From positions 62,001 to 126,000 of the forward strand of contig NZ_SRIO01000002.1 of the NCBI RefSeq assembly GCF_004684205.1: DNA of 64,000 nt. Reading direction: 5' to 3'. The DNA is from Candidatus Macondimonas diazotrophica (GTDB lineage Bacteria; Pseudomonadota; Gammaproteobacteria; UBA5335). This document shows positions 34,018 through 44,257 of this stretch, in pieces; the first letter of the stretch is position 1, and each line of letters opens with the position of its first letter. The position numbers were made by a program, and so were the translations under genes. Under the pieces are notes generated by a model. That model did not search any database and was not told the DNA's origin. It saw nothing but the letters and a program-made list of their open reading frames with translations.

Positions 34018-37000
34018 TCAGCCGACCCATGCGCGGGCGTTCTGGAACATCCGCAGCCAAGGACTGTCCTCGGGCCAGTCATCCGGGTGCCAGGACAGGT
34101 GGATGCTGCGAATCACGCGCTCCGGGTGTGGCATCAGGATGGTCGCGCGGCCATCCTCGGAGGTCAGGCCAGTGATACCGCCCGGTGACCCATTTGGGTT
34201 GGCGGGATAGCGTTCGGCCGGATCGCCTTGGGCGTCGATGTAGCGCAGTGCAACGCGCGCTTGCGCCGCATCCGCCGGATGGTCGAAAGCGACCCGGCCT
34301 TCGCCATGGGCCACCGCAATCGGCAGGCGTGCGCCGGAAAGCCCGTTCAGAAACAGCGACGGAGAATCCAGCACCTCGACCAGACTTAGCCGCGCCTCGA
34401 ACTGTTCCGAGCGGTTGCGCAGGAAACGCGGCCAGTGTCCAGCGCCGGGGATCAGCGTCTTAAGCTGGGAGAGCATCTGACAGCCGTTGCAGACGCCCAG
34501 CGAAAAGCTGTCCGGGCGTTCGAAAAACGCCTGGAACATCTCCCGAAGTTGGGCATTGAAGAGGATCCGCTTGGCCCATCCGCCGCCGGCCCCGAGCACA
34601 TCGCCGAACGAAAAGCCGCCGCAGGCGACCAGGCCCTGAAAATCGGCGAGTGAGGCGGCACCGGTCAGCAGGTCGCTCATGTGCACATCGACAGCCGCGA
34701 AGCCGGCGCGATCGAAGGCCGCCGCCATCTCGACATGGCCATTGACGCCCTGTTCGCGCAGGATGGCGACCCGAGGCCGTCGAGCCGGGGATGGCGCGGG
34801 CAGCGGCGTGAGTACGGGCAGACAGGCCGCGCCAAGCCCGGGATCATCGCCGGCCTCGAGCGCGGCGTAGGCTTCGTCGGCACAGTCCGGATCGTCGCGC
34901 AGTCGCTGCAGCGCATGGCTGGTTTCGGACCAAATGCGGTGCCAGGCGAGGCGATCACCGGTCAGTACGGACTCGTTGCCGGCGCGAAAGCGGAGTGTGG
35001 CGCCGGGCTCCGGTTGGCCGATGCTGTGCACACAGAACCCGAGTCCGGCCTGCTCGAATGCAGTCCGTACCGCGGCGTGGTCCGATTCGCGAATCTGAAT
35101 CACCGCGCCGAGTTCTTCGGCGAACAGCGCGCCAGCCGGGCTGCCGCCGAGCACGCCCAGATCGACATCGAGACCGCAGCCGCCAGCAAAGGCCATTTCC
35201 GCCAGGGTGACGAACAGCCCGCCGTCGGATCGGTCGTGATAGGCCAGCAGCCGGCCTTGCCTGGACAGTTCATGGACGGTGCGGATGAAGGCGCGCAGTC
35301 GCGCCGGTTCATCGACATCGGGCACCTCGCCGCCCAGACGACCGAACACCTGGGCCAGGCAAGAGCCACCCAGACGCTGACGGCCCGCGCCCAGATCAAT
35401 CAGCAGCAGGGTGCTGGGGCCGGCATTCAGGCGCAGCTGGGGCGTCAGGTGATGCCGCACATCCTCGACCGTGGCGAAGGCCGAAACGATGAGCGACACT
35501 GGCGCGGTCACGCTCGCGGTGCGCATCCCGTCCTGCCAGACGGTCTTCATCGACAGGGAATCCTTGCCGACCGGAATGGTGATGTCGAGTGCGGGGCACA
35601 GTTCCATGCCTACGGCGCGCACCGCGTCGAACAGCGCCGCATCCTCGCCGGGATGCCCTGCGGCCGCCATCCAGTTGGCGGAAAGAACCACATCTGCTGT
35701 ATCGCGGATCGCCGCGGCGGCGAGATTCGTCAGGGCCTCGCCCACGGCCAGCCGAGCCGCCGCCGCGGCGTCCACGAGTGCGGCGGGGGTGCGTTCGCCC
35801 AGCGCCATGGCTTCTCCGGTCCAGCCGCTGTAGGTCGTGGCGGTCATGGCGCAATCGGCGACCGGCACCTGCCATGGGCCCACCATCTGGTCGCGCACGG
35901 TGAGTCCCCCGACGCTGCGATCGCCGATGGTGATGAGGAAGGTCTTGTCCGCGATGGTGGGCAGGCGGAGCAGGCGCTCCGCGGCCTCCTGCAGATCGAC
36001 GGCGCGCAGCGCGTCATCCTCTCGTGCCCCGGCCGGGGCATTGTGGGCGAGCCGATGGGTCTCTCGATGCATGCGCGGCGGCTTGCCGAGCAGAACGGAC
36101 AGCGGCAGATCGATGGGCTCATTCCCGAAGTGCGCATCGGTCAGGGCCAGATCGGCATTCTCGGTGGCCTCGCCGACGATGGCGTAGGGGCAGGATTCGC
36201 GTTCACACAAAGCGATGAACGCAGGCAGCCGCGCAGGGTCGATGGCGAGCACATAACGTTCCTGCGCCTCATTGCACCAGATTTCCATCGGCGACATGCC
36301 CGGGTCGTCACTCGGGATGGCGCGCAGGTCGAATCGGCCGCCGCGCGCGCTGTCGTGCACCAGCTCGGGCAGTGCATTGGACAGTCCGCCGGCGCCGACG
36401 TCGTGAATCGCCAGGATCGGGTTGTCCGCCCCGCGCTGCCAGCATTGGTCGATGACTTCCTGGCAACGTCGCTCCATTTCGGGATTCTCGCGTTGCACCG
36501 AGGCGAAATCGAGCTCGGCGTTGCTCTGGCCGCTGCTCATGCTGGATGCCGCGCTGCCCCCGAGGCCGAGCAGCAGTGCCGGCCCACCCAGCACCACCAG
36601 TGGGGCCTGCGGGGGGATGGGCTGTTTCTCGACATGGTCGCGACGGATGTTGCCCATGCCGCCGGCCAGCATGATGGGTTTGTGGTAGCCGCGCACCTCC
36701 ACGGTCCCGGATCGCTCGATGGACTGTTCGTAGCTGCGGAAGAAGCCGGCGAGGTTGGGGCGCCCGAACTCGTTGTTGTAGCCGGCGCCACCCAAGGGAC
36801 CGGCCAGCATGATGTCCAGTGCCGAGGCAATGGCGGGTGGACGGCCATGATCGATCTCCCACGGTCGTGCCTTGCCGGGCAGATTCAGGTTGGAGACCGC
36901 GAAGCCGGTCAGCCCCGCTTTCGGATGGGCGCCGCGGCCCGTTGCGCCTTCGTCGCGAATCTCACCGCCCGCGCCGGTTGCCGCGCCGGGAAAGGGCGCA

Positions 37001-37902
37001 ATCGCCGTGGGGTGGTTGTGGGTTTCCACCTTCATCAGCAGATCGATGGCTTCGGTCGCGGCGCCATACTCACGGGTGGCGGGATCCGGGAAAAAACGCT
37101 CGCCCGAATGGCCTTCGATGACGGCCGAGTTGTCCTTGTAGGCCGAGAGGATGCCGCGGCTGCGATGCGCGTAAGTGTTGCGGATCATGCCGAACAGCGA
37201 TTGATCCTGGGCCTGTCCGTCGATCACCCAGCTGGCGTTGAAGATCTTGTGCCGGCAGTGCTCGGAATTGGCCTGGGCGAACATCATCAGCTCGACGTCC
37301 GTGGGGTCCCGACCGAGCTGGCCGAAGCTGTCCAGCAGGTAGTCGATTTCATCGGGGGCGAGCGCCAGCCCCCAGTCCCGGTTGGCCGTTTCCAGCGCAG
37401 CGCGTCCGCCGGTAAGAACGGGGACGGTACGCAGCGGGGCGGGCTCCGGATGGCGAAACAGCAGCAGCTCGGCATCGGTGATGCGTTCGATCAGGGTCTG
37501 GGTCAGCCGGTCATGCAGCAGATCGCCCAGATCCGCTCCAGGCGAGCGTTCCGGTGGAAAGCCGGTCAGCTCCAGCCGCACGGCACGCTCGATGCGCCGA
37601 ACCTCGGTGAGGCCACAGCCACGCGCGATGTCGGTGGCCTTGCTGCACCAGGGCGAAACCGTACCGGCGCGCGGGATGACCCACAGCTGCCGGCTCGCCG
37701 CCGCCGGCTCGGCTGCGGGCATCGCGTCGAGCAGTCGTTCGAGTCGGGCTTCGGCCGCCGGGTCCAGCGGCCCGGACAGGTCCACCAGGTAGTCGTGATG
37801 CGCCGTGACCGCCGAGACGGTGGGCATGCGCGTCTGGATCGTCTGGAGCAGCTGGGCCAGCCGAAAGGGCGACAAGGCGGGGGATCCGTGGATGAGACGC
37901 AT
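34018..37902 (-). CDS. purL: Phosphoribosylformylglycinamidine synthase (single-chain PurL)
   Basis: A 1294-residue large-type PurL that makes FGAM from FGAR, glutamine and ATP in purine synthesis. Seen: the N-terminal PurS-like domain, the linker, the AIRS-fold synthetase halves with [45 protein letters not shown] and GKDSLSMKT, and a C-terminal class I glutaminase with [26 protein letters not shown] (catalytic Cys) and the late His/Glu in PHPERVIRS. It ends VQNARAWVG-like. It is the last gene of a DUF1820-MBL-purL minus-strand unit (gap 29 bp). Start at 37902 follows a GAGGA site. Confidence 0.97.
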   Translation of the reverse strand: MRLIHGSPALSPFRLAQLLQTIQTRMPTVSAVTAHHDYLVDLSGPLDPAAEARLERLLDAMPAAEPAAASRQLWVIPRAGTVSPWCSKATDIARGCGLTEVRRIERAVRLELTGFPPERSPGADLGDLLHDRLTQTLIERITDAELLLFRHPEPAPLRTVPVLTGGRAALETANRDWGLALAPDEIDYLLDSFGQLGRDPTDVELMMFAQANSEHCRHKIFNASWVIDGQAQDQSLFGMIRNTYAHRSRGILSAYKDNSAVIEGHSGERFFPDPATREYGAATEAIDLLMKVETHNHPTAIAPFPGAATGAGGEIRDEGATGRGAHPKAGLTGFAVSNLNLPGKARPWEIDHGRPPAIASALDIMLAGPLGGAGYNNEFGRPNLAGFFRSYEQSIERSGTVEVRGYHKPIMLAGGMGNIRRDHVEKQPIPPQAPLVVLGGPALLLGLGGSAASSMSSGQSNAELDFASVQRENPEMERRCQEVIDQCWQRGADNPILAIHDVGAGGLSNALPELVHDSARGGRFDLRAIPSDDPGMSPMEIWCNEAQERYVLAIDPARLPAFIALCERESCPYAIVGEATENADLALTDAHFGNEPIDLPLSVLLGKPPRMHRETHRLAHNAPAGAREDDALRAVDLQEAAERLLRLPTIADKTFLITIGDRSVGGLTVRDQMVGPWQVPVADCAMTATTYSGWTGEAMALGERTPAALVDAAAAARLAVGEALTNLAAAAIRDTADVVLSANWMAAAGHPGEDAALFDAVRAVGMELCPALDITIPVGKDSLSMKTVWQDGMRTASVTAPVSLIVSAFATVEDVRHHLTPQLRLNAGPSTLLLIDLGAGRQRLGGSCLAQVFGRLGGEVPDVDEPARLRAFIRTVHELSRQGRLLAYHDRSDGGLFVTLAEMAFAGGCGLDVDLGVLGGSPAGALFAEELGAVIQIRESDHAAVRTAFEQAGLGFCVHSIGQPEPGATLRFRAGNESVLTGDRLAWHRIWSETSHALQRLRDDPDCADEAYAALEAGDDPGLGAACLPVLTPLPAPSPARRPRVAILREQGVNGHVEMAAAFDRAGFAAVDVHMSDLLTGAASLADFQGLVACGGFSFGDVLGAGGGWAKRILFNAQLREMFQAFFERPDSFSLGVCNGCQMLSQLKTLIPGAGHWPRFLRNRSEQFEARLSLVEVLDSPSLFLNGLSGARLPIAVAHGEGRVAFDHPADAAQARVALRYIDAQGDPAERYPANPNGSPGGITGLTSEDGRATILMPHPERVIRSIHLSWHPDDWPEDSPWLRMFQNARAWVG

Positions 37903-37931
37903 GCATAGTCCTCAAAAAAACGGCGATTCGC

Positions 37932-38711
37932 TTAGCGGTGCCGGACCATCTCGTGCCAGTCCAGGCCCTGATCCTGCGGCGCCAGTGTCAGCTCTGCCGC
38001 CTCGGCCGGCAGGCGATCCGCCAAGGCCTGGCGGACATGATGGGGCGAGTTGTTCTTTTCGCTGATGTGCCCGGCGATCAGGTGCTGCAGGGCCTGCCGG
38101 TCGACGCCTGCCAGCAATTCTACCGCCTGATGGTTATTCAGGTGGCCGAGCTGTCCGCCGACGCGCGCCTGCAGTTCCGGTGGATAGGGCCCGGCGGCGA
38201 GCAGGCCGGGGTCATGGTTGAACTCCAGGATCAGCGCGTCGAGCCCATCGAGGCAGCGCCGCATATGCGGTGTGACATGGCCGGCGTCGCTGAGAACGCC
38301 CAGGCGCTGGTCGCCATCCGAGAACACGAACTGGCAGGGTTCGCGCGCATCGTGTGGGACCGGATAGGGCTGGATGGCCAGATCGCCGATGACAAAGGCT
38401 TCATGCGGGTTGAAGAGTCGCACCTCGGGCAGTTTGGGCGTGCCCGCACCGCGATAGGTGCCGGCGGTCAACCACACCGGCAGCTTGAAGCGCCGTGCCA
38501 GCCGCGCCACCCCGCCCATGTGGTCGCCATGTTCATGGGTCACCACGATGGCACACAGATCCTCGCCAGTCAGGCCCAGAACGGCCAGGCGGCGCAGGGT
38601 TTCATTGACGGCGAAACCGCAATCCATCAACACCGTTGTCCGGCCGCAGCGGACCACCGTGGCATTGCCACGGCTGCCGCTGCCAAGGGTGGCGAAACGC
38701 AGCCCGGCCAT
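37932..38711 (-). CDS. MBL-fold metallo-hydrolase (YycJ/WalJ-like)
   Basis: A 259-residue metallo-beta-lactamase-fold protein. The start LRFATLGSGSRGNATVVRCG and metal motif VVTHEHGDHMGGVARLA match the YycJ/WalJ group of predicted exonucleases. Further ligands are in LGVLSDAGHVTPHM and a late LIAGHISEKNNSP. It lies 12 bp after the DUF1820 gene and 29 bp before purL, on the same strand. Nuclease action is by family only. Confidence 0.87.
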   Translation of the reverse strand: MAGLRFATLGSGSRGNATVVRCGRTTVLMDCGFAVNETLRRLAVLGLTGEDLCAIVVTHEHGDHMGGVARLARRFKLPVWLTAGTYRGAGTPKLPEVRLFNPHEAFVIGDLAIQPYPVPHDAREPCQFVFSDGDQRLGVLSDAGHVTPHMRRCLDGLDALILEFNHDPGLLAAGPYPPELQARVGGQLGHLNNHQAVELLAGVDRQALQHLIAGHISEKNNSPHHVRQALADRLPAEAAELTLAPQDQGLDWHEMVRHR

Positions 38712-38723
38712 CGGCTGGATTGA

Positions 38724-39059
38724 TCAGCGCGTGCCCGGGCCGTTGCCCGGATTGTTGTAGAACGGTCCGGGAAACGGGGTTACATTGCCGTCGAGCGGTG
38801 TGATGCGGGCTACGCCTTCGCGCTCGACCTCGTCGATGCGAATCAGGGCATGCAGAGGAACGTGACTGCGTTCGACGCCGGCAAACTCGCTTTTGAGGCG
38901 TTCTTCGGACGGATCCACCAGAACATCCGACCGGGTTCCGAAGATCAGGTTTTCCAGGGTCACAAAACCGTAGAGTGCGTCTTGGGTGACGGTGCGGGCA
39001 TAGACTTCATAGACCTTGCCCTGGTTGAGGAAACTCACCCGAAAAAGCTTGTTTGCCAT
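38724..39059 (-). CDS. DUF1820 family protein
   Basis: A 111-residue protein that matches DUF1820: MANKLFRVSFLNQGKVYEVYARTV, then YGFVTLENLIFGTRSDVLVDPSEERLKSEF and HALIRIDEVEREGVARI with a closing NVTPFPGPF. Widely conserved in gammaproteobacteria with unknown function. The start is ATG 39059; it is the first gene of the unit leading to purL. Confidence 0.88.
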   Translation of the reverse strand: MANKLFRVSFLNQGKVYEVYARTVTQDALYGFVTLENLIFGTRSDVLVDPSEERLKSEFAGVERSHVPLHALIRIDEVEREGVARITPLDGNVTPFPGPFYNNPGNGPGTR

Positions 39060-39164
39060 GTACACTCCATCACGAATCCGCAAAGGCACTGCTGGCCTTT
39101 TTCAATGGGACGGTAGTGTAACGTAAGCAGTCTCCGTCCGCCCCTGGATTTCTGGAGCGAACCG

Positions 39165-39767
39165 ATGAACGAGGCCCTGCGCATCGAGTCCCTGACCGGC
39201 CCGGCGATTCGGCCGTATCTCGATGCCGTGGCGCGCTTGCGCATCGCGGTGTTTCGCGACTTCCCGTACTTGTATGATGGTTCGCTCGACTACGAGACGG
39301 ACTATCTGGCGGCCTACAGCGCCTGCGCGGAGAGTTTGTTCGTCTTGGTCTACGCGGGGAGCGAGATCGTGGGCGCGTCGACGGGCATGCCGCTCGCCGC
39401 CGAAACCGCCGCGCTCCGGCAGCCGTTTCAGGCCCGTGGTCTGGCGGTTGAATCGGTATTCTACTTCGGAGAGTCGGTCCTGCTGCGATCCTATCGCGGG
39501 CGTGGCCTGGGCCGCCGCTTCTTCGATGCGCGCGAGGGCTATGCCCGGCAATTGGGTCGATTCACCCATACGGCATTTTGCGCGGTGGAACGCCCGATGG
39601 ATCATCCGCTGCGTCCGGCGGATCATCGCCCGCTCGATGCGTTCTGGGCGCAGCGGGGTTATCACCGCGATCGGCAATTGCAGGCCCGGATGAGATGGAA
39701 GGACGTCGATCAGGCAGTCGCTACGGACAAGACGATGATTTTCTGGTTGCGAACGCTCGACGCCTAG
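39165..39767 (+). CDS. GNAT family N-acetyltransferase
   Basis: A 200-residue acetyltransferase. The acetyl-CoA site is ESVLLRSYRGRGLGRRFFDAREGYARQL (R-x-x-G-x-G/A), preceded by a beta strand VLVYAGSEIVGASTGMPL. The N-terminus INEAL-RIESLTGPAIRPYLDAVARLRIAVFRDFPYLY is typical of this GNAT subgroup. It is divergent from the DUF1820-purL unit. Acceptor unknown. Confidence 0.85.
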   Translation: MNEALRIESLTGPAIRPYLDAVARLRIAVFRDFPYLYDGSLDYETDYLAAYSACAESLFVLVYAGSEIVGASTGMPLAAETAALRQPFQARGLAVESVFYFGESVLLRSYRGRGLGRRFFDAREGYARQLGRFTHTAFCAVERPMDHPLRPADHRPLDAFWAQRGYHRDRQLQARMRWKDVDQAVATDKTMIFWLRTLDA

Positions 39768-39845
39768 GCCAAGGGGCCACGGGCAGATCAACCCTGGGTG
39801 CTGCGGTGTGATGTGAAAGGCGGATCGTTCAAAGGAGTTGGAAGA

Positions 39846-40403
39846 ATGAGCAGCCGTTGGGCTCACAGAATCGGGATGGCCGTCCTGGGTGCGGGGTGGT
39901 GCACGCTGGTTGCGGCGCAAGAGGCCGAGGTATTTACCCTGCCCGAGGAGCCGCCGGTGGAATCGGAGCAGATCGACCTGGACCGTGATGCGGATGAGGT
40001 GAACATCCCCGCCCTGCCCGGGACCGGGGTTGCGACACCGTCCACGGTTTCGGCGCCTACCTCAGCGCGCCGGGCGATCGCCGCGCCGCTGCCCGGTCTT
40101 CCCAGCGGAAGCGGGCGCATGGGAAATCCCGGTACCAGGCAAATCGAGCAGTTCGCACGCATCTATCGTGAGCTGGAAGCCATACATGCCCGCTACCAGC
40201 GTCTGGTACCGGCGGCAGATGAACTGGAGCGACAGAGTCTGGCGCTGAGCGGAAATGCCGAAATGCGTGCGGCCATCGAGCAAGGCGGGATGAGCGTAGC
40301 GGACTACAATGCGATCTCACTTCGCCGCTGGGAAGATGCCGACGTTGCCCGTCGGGTGGACGAAGCGCTGGCGGCTACGGCGGGCAAGCCGGGCGGCCGT
40401 TGA
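39846..40403 (+). CDS. Exported hypothetical protein, DUF4168-like
   Basis: A 185-residue exported protein with a signal sequence (about residues 1-23, GMAVLGAGWCTLVAAQ). A low-complexity acidic/proline segment follows and then a helical domain (TRQIEQFARIYRELEAIHARYQRLV, MSVADYNAISLRRWEDADVARRV) resembling DUF4168, where an F-A-x-x-Y helix and a YN-x-I motif recur. An AAAGGAG site sets ATG 39846. Its stop is one base from the stop of the convergent DUF4124 gene. Function unknown. Confidence 0.75.
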   Translation: MSSRWAHRIGMAVLGAGWCTLVAAQEAEVFTLPEEPPVESEQIDLDRDADEVNIPALPGTGVATPSTVSAPTSARRAIAAPLPGLPSGSGRMGNPGTRQIEQFARIYRELEAIHARYQRLVPAADELERQSLALSGNAEMRAAIEQGGMSVADYNAISLRRWEDADVARRVDEALAATAGKPGGR

Positions 40404-40404
40404 C

Positions 40405-40926
40405 TCAGCGCTGCTGGCGGCCGGCATTGTCGTAGGCGATGACGCGGCCTTCGCGGAACCTCACGATCCGGCGGCCGTCGCCCCGATCGGGGTAGTGCCA
40501 GCGCTCCTCCCTGCCCTGTGCACTGGCCGATTTGCCGATCCGATCCGGCGTGCCAAGCAGTTGCCGGATTTGCGCGGTGGTCATGCCGGCCATGATTTCC
40601 CGCCGCTGATAAGCATCCTCGATGCGTTTTTCGCGGGCATGGTTTTCCAGCCATTGCCGATCGGCCTGCCGCTGCGTGGCCTCGGCAATGGCCGATTCCC
40701 GTTCCCAGCGCCGAATGCGGTCGGCCTGTGCCTGCTGCGCGGCGGGATTCAACCGTCCGGAGGGGTGTGGATCGGGCCGTTCGATGCGGCCTCCGGTGCA
40801 GGATCGATCGGTATAGACGATTCGCCCGTGCTGTTCGCAGCGATACACCTCGGCCTCGGCCAGCCCGGTTGCACCGCACAGCACCAGCAAAGCTGCCCCA
40901 CCCAATGGTATGCGAGCGTGCGTCAT
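40405..40926 (-). CDS. Exported DUF4124 protein with SmpA/BamE-like C-terminus
   Basis: A 173-residue exported protein. A signal sequence (GGAALLVLCGATGLAEA) is followed by VYRCEQHGRIVYTDRSCTGG, a DUF4124 domain with paired cysteines, a charged helical linker (residues about 60-115), and MTTAQIRQLLGTPDRIGKS plus RWHYPDRGDGRRIVRFREGRV, which resembles the SmpA/OmlA (BamE) fold. GGGGAGGG before ATG 40926 supports the start. Function unknown; probably periplasmic or envelope-associated. Confidence 0.75.
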   Translation of the reverse strand: MTHARIPLGGAALLVLCGATGLAEAEVYRCEQHGRIVYTDRSCTGGRIERPDPHPSGRLNPAAQQAQADRIRRWERESAIAEATQRQADRQWLENHAREKRIEDAYQRREIMAGMTTAQIRQLLGTPDRIGKSASAQGREERWHYPDRGDGRRIVRFREGRVIAYDNAGRQQR

Positions 40927-41115
40927 GGACCCTCCCCGGATCATCCGATGGCGAGGGTATCGGCGGCAGACGGCTGTGAAACTTGAGCGGCATCAGACAC
41001 GGATTCCGGATGTGCCGATGATCCCGCACGACGCGCCGCAATTCTGATCCCGGACGAAGCCGTGCCGCGCGGTCCAGCGACCACGCGGCGCCCCAGCCGG
41101 TGGGGATACGCCGGC

Positions 41116-41913
41116 TTAAGCGACTCGGCGCAGCATCACCGGGCTGCGTTCGGTGCGCGCATCGGCCCAGCGGACCAGCGAAATCTGGCCCTGGCGGTCT
41201 TCTGCCAGCGCGGTACAGCTCTCCACCCAGTCGCCGCAGTTGCAGTACTGCAGGTTGTGAATGCGCGAGATTTCAGCATGGTGGATGTGGCCGCAGATGA
41301 CGCCGTCGATACCATAACGCGCTGCTTCACGGGCCACGGCCTGCTCATAGTTGCCGATGTATTTCACGGCTTCCTTGACGCGGCCCTTGACGAAGGCGGA
41401 CAGGGACCAGTAGGGCTGTCCCATGATCTGGCGGACCATGTTGACGGGCCGATTCAGTTGCAGCAGGGCATCGTAGACCTTGCTGCCGAACAGTGCAGCG
41501 AGTTGCGAGTACTGCACCACACTGTCGAATTCATCTCCGTGCAGCACCAGAAAGCGCTTGCCGTCCACCGTGGTGTGCATGGCATGACGATGAATGGCGA
41601 TGCCCCCGAATGTGGTTCCGGCATGGTCGCGAAACAGGGCATCGTGATTGCCGGGAATGTAGATGACTTCGGTGCCCTGACGCGACACGCCGAGCAGATA
41701 GCGCAGCACGTTGTTGTGCGCCTGCGGCCAATAGATGCCGCGCCGCAGCGCCCATACGTCAATGATGTCGCCGACCAGGTAGAGCCGCTCGCAGGGGTGT
41801 TCATGGAGGAACTCGAGCAGCATGTCGGCCTGGCAGCCACGGCTGCCCAGATGAACATCGGAAATCCAGATCGTGCGGTATTTCGACTCGGCGGGACTGG
41901 ATGTCGTGTTCAT
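41116..41913 (-). CDS. LpxH-like metallophosphoesterase (PlcP-type phospholipid headgroup hydrolase candidate)
   Basis: A 265-residue calcineurin-like phosphoesterase with WISDVHLGSRG, LVGDIIDVW, IPGNHDALF, LVLHGDEFD and GHIHHA, the full metal-site series of the LpxH/COG2908 family. The insert PYWSLSAFVKGRVKEAVKYI is longer than in LpxH itself. In several bacteria a COG2908 enzyme, PlcP, removes the phosphate headgroup of phospholipids under phosphate starvation and is encoded beside a glycosyltransferase, as here. It is last in the operon with SQD1 and GT4 genes (31-bp gap). PlcP identity is inference from context; UDP-2,3-diacylglucosamine hydrolase is the alternative. Confidence 0.85.
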   Translation of the reverse strand: MNTTSSPAESKYRTIWISDVHLGSRGCQADMLLEFLHEHPCERLYLVGDIIDVWALRRGIYWPQAHNNVLRYLLGVSRQGTEVIYIPGNHDALFRDHAGTTFGGIAIHRHAMHTTVDGKRFLVLHGDEFDSVVQYSQLAALFGSKVYDALLQLNRPVNMVRQIMGQPYWSLSAFVKGRVKEAVKYIGNYEQAVAREAARYGIDGVICGHIHHAEISRIHNLQYCNCGDWVESCTALAEDRQGQISLVRWADARTERSPVMLRRVA

Positions 41914-41944
41914 GGCGAAACCTCCAGGTGTTGGGAAATCGACT

Positions 41945-43141
41945 TCATGCCACGGCTGCGGTGGGCGTTTCCCCGTCGTCGCGGCGCCAGCGGGACGTGC
42001 ATGGAATCTTGCGAAGATCGCAGCGATTGGCGTAGCGCCGTGCAATGTCGTGGACTTCCTGCATCAAGCCTTCACTCAGCGTGGTGGGCTTGAGACCGAG
42101 ATCAAGCAGACAGCGGTGATCCACCTGAAGCTCGTTTTCCGGCGCCTCGCGACGGGGATTGGGCAGGAAGCGCATGGCAGCACCGGTTTGCTCGGCCACC
42201 AGGGCGGCCAGATCGCGTACCCGGTGCACCTCGGTGAGCTGATTCATGATGTGCACGCGCTCGCCGATGCGGGGCGGATGGCGCAGTGCCAGTTCGATGC
42301 AGCGCACCGTATCCTGGATGTGGATGAAAGCGCGGGTCTGGCCCCCGGTGCCATGGATGGTCAGCGGGTGACCGACGGCGGCCTGCATCAGGAAGCGGTT
42401 GAGGACGGTGCCATAATCGCCGTCATAATCGAAGCGATTGATCAGCCGTTCATCAAGCTGGGTTTCAGCGGTCTGGGTGCCCCAGACGATGCCCTGGTGC
42501 AGGTCGGTCACGCGGATCTGGTCGTTCTTGTTGTAGAACGCGAAGAGCAGTTGATCCTGGGTCTTGGTCATGTGGTAGACGCTGCCCGGATCGGTCGGGT
42601 GCAGGATTTCCCGGTCACGCCAACGCCCCTTCGCATCGCGGATGCGCACCGGCAGATAGCCCTCCGGAATCGGCGCATCGTTCCCGCCGTAGCCATACAC
42701 ACCCATGGTGCCCAGGTGGACCAGATGGGCATCCAGTCCAGTTTCGACCAGGGCGCACAACAGATTGTGCGTCGCCGCGAGGTTGTTCTGCACGGTGTAG
42801 CGCTTGGTGGCCGGTGAGCGCATCGAATAGGGCGCCGAGCGTTGCTCGGCGAAATGCACGATGGCATCCGGGCACGACCGGCGCAGCAGTTCGCACAGCG
42901 CGTCATAATCATGTGCCAGATCGAGCGCGCTGAATTCAATGACGCGCCCGGTCCGTTCGTGCCAGGTGCCCAGGCGCGTTTCCATCGACGCGATGGGCGT
43001 GAGCGAGGCGGTCCCCAGCTGGTGATCGATCCGGCGCCGCGAGAGGTTATCGACGATCGATACCTTCATGCCGCGCGCGCTCAGATGCAGCGCTGTCGGC
43101 CAGCCGCAGAATCCGTCTCCACCGAGCACCAGTACGTTCAT
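41945..43141 (-). CDS. sqdB: UDP-sulfoquinovose synthase, SQD1/SqdB type
   Basis: A 398-residue extended SDR. The N-terminus VLVLGGDGFCGWPTALHLSARG and IVDNLSRRRIDHQLG match SQD1 closely, as do IVHFAEQRSAPYSM and the catalytic HLGTMGVYG with VYHMTKTQDQLLFAFYNKN (Tyr-x3-Lys). SQD1 makes UDP-sulfoquinovose from UDP-glucose and sulfite, the donor for the sulfolipid SQDG. Its start overlaps the GT4 stop (ATGA). Position between a glycosyltransferase and a PlcP-type phosphatase supports lipid remodelling. Another UDP-sugar epimerase role cannot be excluded, but the SQD1 blocks are strong. Confidence 0.88.
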   Translation of the reverse strand: MNVLVLGGDGFCGWPTALHLSARGMKVSIVDNLSRRRIDHQLGTASLTPIASMETRLGTWHERTGRVIEFSALDLAHDYDALCELLRRSCPDAIVHFAEQRSAPYSMRSPATKRYTVQNNLAATHNLLCALVETGLDAHLVHLGTMGVYGYGGNDAPIPEGYLPVRIRDAKGRWRDREILHPTDPGSVYHMTKTQDQLLFAFYNKNDQIRVTDLHQGIVWGTQTAETQLDERLINRFDYDGDYGTVLNRFLMQAAVGHPLTIHGTGGQTRAFIHIQDTVRCIELALRHPPRIGERVHIMNQLTEVHRVRDLAALVAEQTGAAMRFLPNPRREAPENELQVDHRCLLDLGLKPTTLSEGLMQEVHDIARRYANRCDLRKIPCTSRWRRDDGETPTAAVA

Positions 43142-44193
43142 GGGCGATCTCCCTTGAGGGGCAGGCTGTCGAACAGGGAAAAGGGCAGCGGAATCCGTGC
43201 CGGAACCAGATAGTTCAGGAATTCCTCTGTGCTGTTGCCGAGTGACCAGCCCATCGCCGCAGCGCGGCAGACGGCAGGATCCAGTTCGAGGCATTTCAAC
43301 GCGGCCTGCCGCAGGTCCTCATCCAGGTAGCCGGTTTCACCTTTTTGAATCAGGCTTGAAGGCCCCGTGACGGGGTAGGCCGCGACGGGGACGCCGCAGG
43401 CCAGCGCTTCCATCATCACCAGACCGAGGGTGTCGGTGCGGCTGGGAAACACGAAGCAGTCGGCATTGGACAGGTGCCGAACCAGCGCCTCTCCGGTCTG
43501 CATGCCGGTGAAGCGAATCTCGGGATAACGCGCTTCGAGTTCCTGTCGCGCGGGTCCATCGCCGACGACGTATTTGGTTCCGGGTAGATCCAGGCGCAGG
43601 AAATCTTCAATGTTCTTTTCAGGCGCGACACGACCCATGTACATGAATATCGGCCGTGGGCCGTCCAGAAAATCCTTGGCCATGGGGCGGAACAGATCGG
43701 AATCCACGCCGCGTCGCCATAACACCAGATTACTGAAGCCCCGGTTGCGCAATTCCTCGATCAGATCCTGATTGCTCACCAAGGTGCGCGTCGCTGCGCC
43801 ATGAAACCAGCGCATTAGGGCATAGCCGGGGCCAATCGGCAGGATGGGGACGCGGGTGTTGACGTATTCGGGAAAGCGGGTATGGAACGAGGTGGTGAAC
43901 TGCAGGTTGTGCGCCGTGCAGTAGCGGCGTGCTGCGAGTCCAAGCGGCCCCTCGGTGGCGATGTGAATATGCTCGGGCTCGAAGGCATCGAGCAGCCGGC
44001 GCACCTTTCCATCCGGCCACACCGCTAGACGGATTTCCGCGTAGCCCGGCATGGGAACCGTGTTGAACAGGCCCGGTTGAATGACTTTGACCAGATGGCC
44101 GAGGGCGCGAAGGCGGTTATCGAGCGTGCTGAGGGTTCGGACCACCCCATTGATCTGAGGCTTCCAAGCGTCGGTTATCAAGGCAATTCGCAT
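43138..44193 (-). CDS. GT4 glycosyltransferase (Agt/SqdX-like lipid glycosyltransferase candidate)
   Basis: A 351-residue GT-B glycosyltransferase of family 4. It has MRIALITDAWKPQINGVVRTL, a central WRRGVDSDLFRP motif, YMGRVAPEKNIEDFLRL and the donor-site E-x7-E in SRTDTLGLVMMEALACGVPV. Related proteins transfer sugars to diacylglycerol or phosphatidylinositol. It is the first gene of the operon with SQD1 and the PlcP-type gene, and a Pho-box-like promoter lies upstream, so transfer of sulfoquinovose or another sugar to diacylglycerol is the likely job. The acceptor and donor remain inference. Confidence 0.85.
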   Translation of the reverse strand: MRIALITDAWKPQINGVVRTLSTLDNRLRALGHLVKVIQPGLFNTVPMPGYAEIRLAVWPDGKVRRLLDAFEPEHIHIATEGPLGLAARRYCTAHNLQFTTSFHTRFPEYVNTRVPILPIGPGYALMRWFHGAATRTLVSNQDLIEELRNRGFSNLVLWRRGVDSDLFRPMAKDFLDGPRPIFMYMGRVAPEKNIEDFLRLDLPGTKYVVGDGPARQELEARYPEIRFTGMQTGEALVRHLSNADCFVFPSRTDTLGLVMMEALACGVPVAAYPVTGPSSLIQKGETGYLDEDLRQAALKCLELDPAVCRAAAMGWSLGNSTEEFLNYLVPARIPLPFSLFDSLPLKGDRP

Positions 44194-44257
44194 TCATCAT
44201 CTCGCTGCAACTGGCAATTTTCCAGCCGGGAACGGCCCGGGATGCGCGTTGCAGCGG

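Noticed and set aside
34681-37908. A 1075-codon open frame on the plus strand opposite purL
   Set aside because: It mirrors the purL codon pattern in a high-GC genome and has no recognisable domain, while purL has every family motif.
37903-37931. Purine riboswitch or PurR site before purL
   Set aside because: The gap is only 29 bp and purL is downstream in an operon; no structure or operator is visible.
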